A DNA stretch of 64,000 bases from Fibrobacter succinogenes (GTDB taxonomy: Bacteria > Fibrobacterota > Fibrobacteria > Fibrobacterales > Fibrobacteraceae): the NCBI GenBank assembly GCA_902762305.1, contig CACWNW010000019.1, forward strand, positions 1-64,000. The letters run 5' to 3'. The translations under genes and the position numbers were made by a program. The notes beneath the pieces were generated by a model, which was given only the letters and a program-made list of their open reading frames with translations, ran no database searches and was not told where the DNA came from. Each line of letters opens with the position of its first letter. Within the stretch, counting starts at the first letter, position 1. Shown piece after piece: positions 62,176 to 64,000 of the stretch.

Positions 62176-63231
62176 TTAGAATGGCTCGCACAATGGAATC
62201 CTTGCATTACATTTTTTGCCTTCTGCGTAATTATAACGGACTTGATTGTATTCGCCTTTCACCTTTAAGCAACTGTTGCTGTCAACAACCTGTATATTTA
62301 AAGTTCCATTGGGTGTAAGTTCAAAAAAGCTACTGTCTTGGAAAGATACTCTAATAGCTGATGAGGAAATACTTTTTTGTGGATTTGGAAGCCTCCAAAT
62401 CATACTGTCGCTACAAGTTTCAAATATATCTAAGGCCATGTGATAGTGAATTACTCTTTTGAATGTTCGTCTAGACAACGATAATTCATAAATACCATCA
62501 TCATCAACAATAAATAATTCCCCCGCAAAGCGATTCATTATAGGATCTACAATCATTCCATAATCAATCATTTTTCTAAGCCGGTCTCCGTCGTCCATTT
62601 TTTTCAAATCCGTTTCTGATTGATATTCCATTATGTCTTCATACATTTTTTTCAATACATCTCGTCTGTTTTTTTTCAAATCCGTTTCTGATTGATATAC
62701 CGTAAAGTCTTCATAGAAATCTACAATGCTATCGACTTCATACAAACCGGAATCCGACATTTTAACAAAGAACACCACATCCGGATAATTCGAACGATAT
62801 AGAAGCGCATGCTCATTGTCCATACGTTCCGCATAAATAACGGTCGAGTCTTTTGCCTTTAAGTTTCTGTATTTAACTTGAAATACAATTTCGTTCGTAT
62901 CAATTCCACACCACGTGTCAACATTAACTTTATCGAATCCTATACATTTTTCCGCCGCACTCCTTGAAAACACAATGTAAGGCAGCGAATCGTATCCAAG
63001 AAAGAAGTAATAATTTGAATCATCCTGCGCATAAATCCACCAGTCGCCAGAGCCGTTGTTCATTTGGTTCACTTCAAACCTGCACAAACTGGATTCGTTC
63101 GGAATTATATATACCGGATCAATCTTTGTCATATAGTAGTTGCCCACACAATTGAATCGAACAATCAAGAGAACGAACAATAGCACCGCAAGGGCGCCAA
63201 GGGAAATTTTTATGAATGTAGACCTTTTCAT
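62176..63231 (-). CDS. membrane-anchored protein with internal 72-bp duplication, MKxxxFIKI family
   Basis: 351 residues starting MKRSTFIKISLGALAVLLFV, then a soluble beta-rich domain. Residues about 171-219 hold a 24-residue tandem duplication (YEDFTVYQSETDLKK... / YEDIMEYQSETDLKK...). The ATG at 63231 overlaps the TGA of the gene upstream (ATGA). Function unknown. Confidence 0.6.
   Translation of the reverse strand: MKRSTFIKISLGALAVLLFVLLIVRFNCVGNYYMTKIDPVYIIPNESSLCRFEVNQMNNGSGDWWIYAQDDSNYYFFLGYDSLPYIVFSRSAAEKCIGFDKVNVDTWCGIDTNEIVFQVKYRNLKAKDSTVIYAERMDNEHALLYRSNYPDVVFFVKMSDSGLYEVDSIVDFYEDFTVYQSETDLKKNRRDVLKKMYEDIMEYQSETDLKKMDDGDRLRKMIDYGMIVDPIMNRFAGELFIVDDDGIYELSLSRRTFKRVIHYHMALDIFETCSDSMIWRLPNPQKSISSSAIRVSFQDSSFFELTPNGTLNIQVVDSNSCLKVKGEYNQVRYNYAEGKKCNARIPLCEPF
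62597..62740. repeat. 72-bp tandem duplication inside a gene
   Basis: TTTTTTTTCAAATCCGTTTC and the following GATTGATAT occur twice, 70-72 bp apart; the rest of the unit has diverged more. The unit is in frame. Confidence 0.7.
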
Positions 63232-63234
63232 CTT
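63186..63234. repeat. conserved 5'-end cassette, copy 2
   Basis: See copy 1 at 62087; CCGCAAGGGCGCC and TTTATGAATGTAGACCTTTT are shared. Confidence 0.75.
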
Positions 63235-63476
63235 CTTGTAATATACTTTATAAAGAAAACAAGTGCGAATATCACCGAACAAAAAGCAACATTTCCAACA
63301 AACCAAGACGCAAAAACAGTCGCTAAATCTAAATAATAAATTTCACCCGATTCTAAATTAATAAACTGTTCTTGAGCATTGAGTTTTAAAGCTATATACA
63401 CCATAAAACATCCAACGGCAATAGATTGAATGAGGGTATAAAGTCCCGCAATGAACATGAACTCTTTTTTCATCAT
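63228..63476 (-). CDS. small two-helix membrane protein
   Basis: 82 residues with helices about 8-30 and 55-77. Its stop overlaps the next gene's ATG (ATGA) and its start overlaps the gene upstream by 4 bp. Unknown. Confidence 0.55.
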   Translation of the reverse strand: MMKKEFMFIAGLYTLIQSIAVGCFMVYIALKLNAQEQFINLESGEIYYLDLATVFASWFVGNVAFCSVIFALVFFIKYITRR

Positions 63477-63871
63477 GATTCGCCTTCCCCGTTTTTCTCA
63501 GTTTCTTTTCTGCTGGCATGGAAAGAGTTTGTCAATATTTGCGTATTTCTCAATATATAGGGAACAATAATGCATAGATATGCTATAAGATTCATCTCGA
63601 CTGAGCGCAACGGATGCGACGATGAGAAAAAAATCCAAAAACTGACTGTTTGAAAAATAAGGGCACTGTAAAAAGCAATCGACATCGGGTACAATAAGCT
63701 ATATACGCCAATGATTCCGCAAAAAACGATAAAATGATATTTGACTGTTATCCCCCAAGACAAGTCGGGTTTCGACAGTGGGAACAAGTTGCCAAGCCAC
63801 ATCTGGACTACAGCAAATGTCAGCAACAATATTTCAAAGAAAATAATTTTTCGAACAATAATCTTCATCAT
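63473..63871 (-). CDS. small four-helix membrane protein
   Basis: 132 residues, four hydrophobic segments (about 9-27, 44-62, 66-84, 92-110) and a charged tail (SRKETEKNGEGES). Two ATGs in a row (63871, 63868) start it. Unknown; in a coupled pair with the following gene. Confidence 0.55.
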   Translation of the reverse strand: MMKIIVRKIIFFEILLLTFAVVQMWLGNLFPLSKPDLSWGITVKYHFIVFCGIIGVYSLLYPMSIAFYSALIFQTVSFWIFFSSSHPLRSVEMNLIAYLCIIVPYILRNTQILTNSFHASRKETEKNGEGES

Positions 63872-63885
63872 TTGTTAAACATTGT

Positions 63886-63999
63886 TCATAAATATAACCT
63901 ATTCCGCGGAAAATCGACCGACGAGGCCGCGGATTTCAAAAGAACAATAACACACGCCACGAAACTAGCAATCCACGTCAAGAACCAAGCGAGAAACAT
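63886..63999 (-). CDS. partial or very small hydrophobic protein at the right edge
   Basis: An open frame ending at 63886 encodes MFLAWFLTWIASFVACVIVL and 17 more residues. ATG at 63999 may be its start, or it may continue past the edge. It precedes the four-helix gene by 14 bp, in the same direction. Confidence 0.35.
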   Translation of the reverse strand: MFLAWFLTWIASFVACVIVLLKSAASSVDFPRNRLYL

Positions 64000-64000
64000 T

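Overview
The window looks like chromosome of a Fibrobacter-type bacterium (phylum Fibrobacterota). The basis is a 2,286-residue SprA-like type IX secretion translocon, an exported pectate lyase and pectinesterase with carbohydrate-binding modules and a type IX-like sorting tail, many large lipoproteins and barrel-like proteins of no recognised family, and a mostly high-GC coding style. Species was not determined. Starts were re-set where the longest open frame began with TTG and a better ATG or ribosome site lay downstream.

Layout. 1-745: non-coding, with an exact 21-bp phased repeat array. 0.7-9.7 kb: miaA, a polysaccharide-deacetylase-like gene, pdxJ, truA, a membrane-anchored HTH-like protein, a degenerate GGDEF protein and a large radical SAM protein. 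9.8-14.4 kb: a secreted protein, a LOG-family protein, a protein kinase and a rhomboid-like membrane protein. 14.5-20.4 kb (minus strand): gltX, then a BON-domain/WYL-regulator/queA/galE series. 20.4-23.4 kb: a candidate 20-residue peptide gene, then batD and batE. 23.5-33.5 kb: sprA, an AIPR-family gene (possible phage defence) and a leucine-rich-repeat protein. 33.6-39.4 kb: two tandem S41 protease lipoproteins, an FKBP isomerase and glmS. 39.5-43.4 kb: pectin degradation pair. 43.4-50.7 kb: prepilin peptidase, a 1,775-residue Ig-repeat lipoprotein and two small genes. 50.8-54.5 kb: tRNA-Val, HU and a tight four-gene operon (zinc ribbon, two paralogous membrane-anchored proteins, AI-2E-type permease). 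54.7-60.3 kb: thioredoxin/TPR protein, two tandem paralogous barrel-like proteins and a carboxyltransferase. 60.4-64 kb: an AT-rich minus-strand island of small membrane or lipoprotein-like genes that share a 5' end, with one frameshifted gene.

SprA and the sorting tail on the pectinesterase fit a type IX route for plant cell wall enzymes; the neighbouring pectate lyase ends inside a dispersed repeat and has no such tail. Several dispersed repeats touch stop codons (gltX, sprA, thioredoxin/TPR gene, pectate lyase), which appears to be a recurring feature of this genome. No CRISPR array, insertion sequence or prophage was seen.
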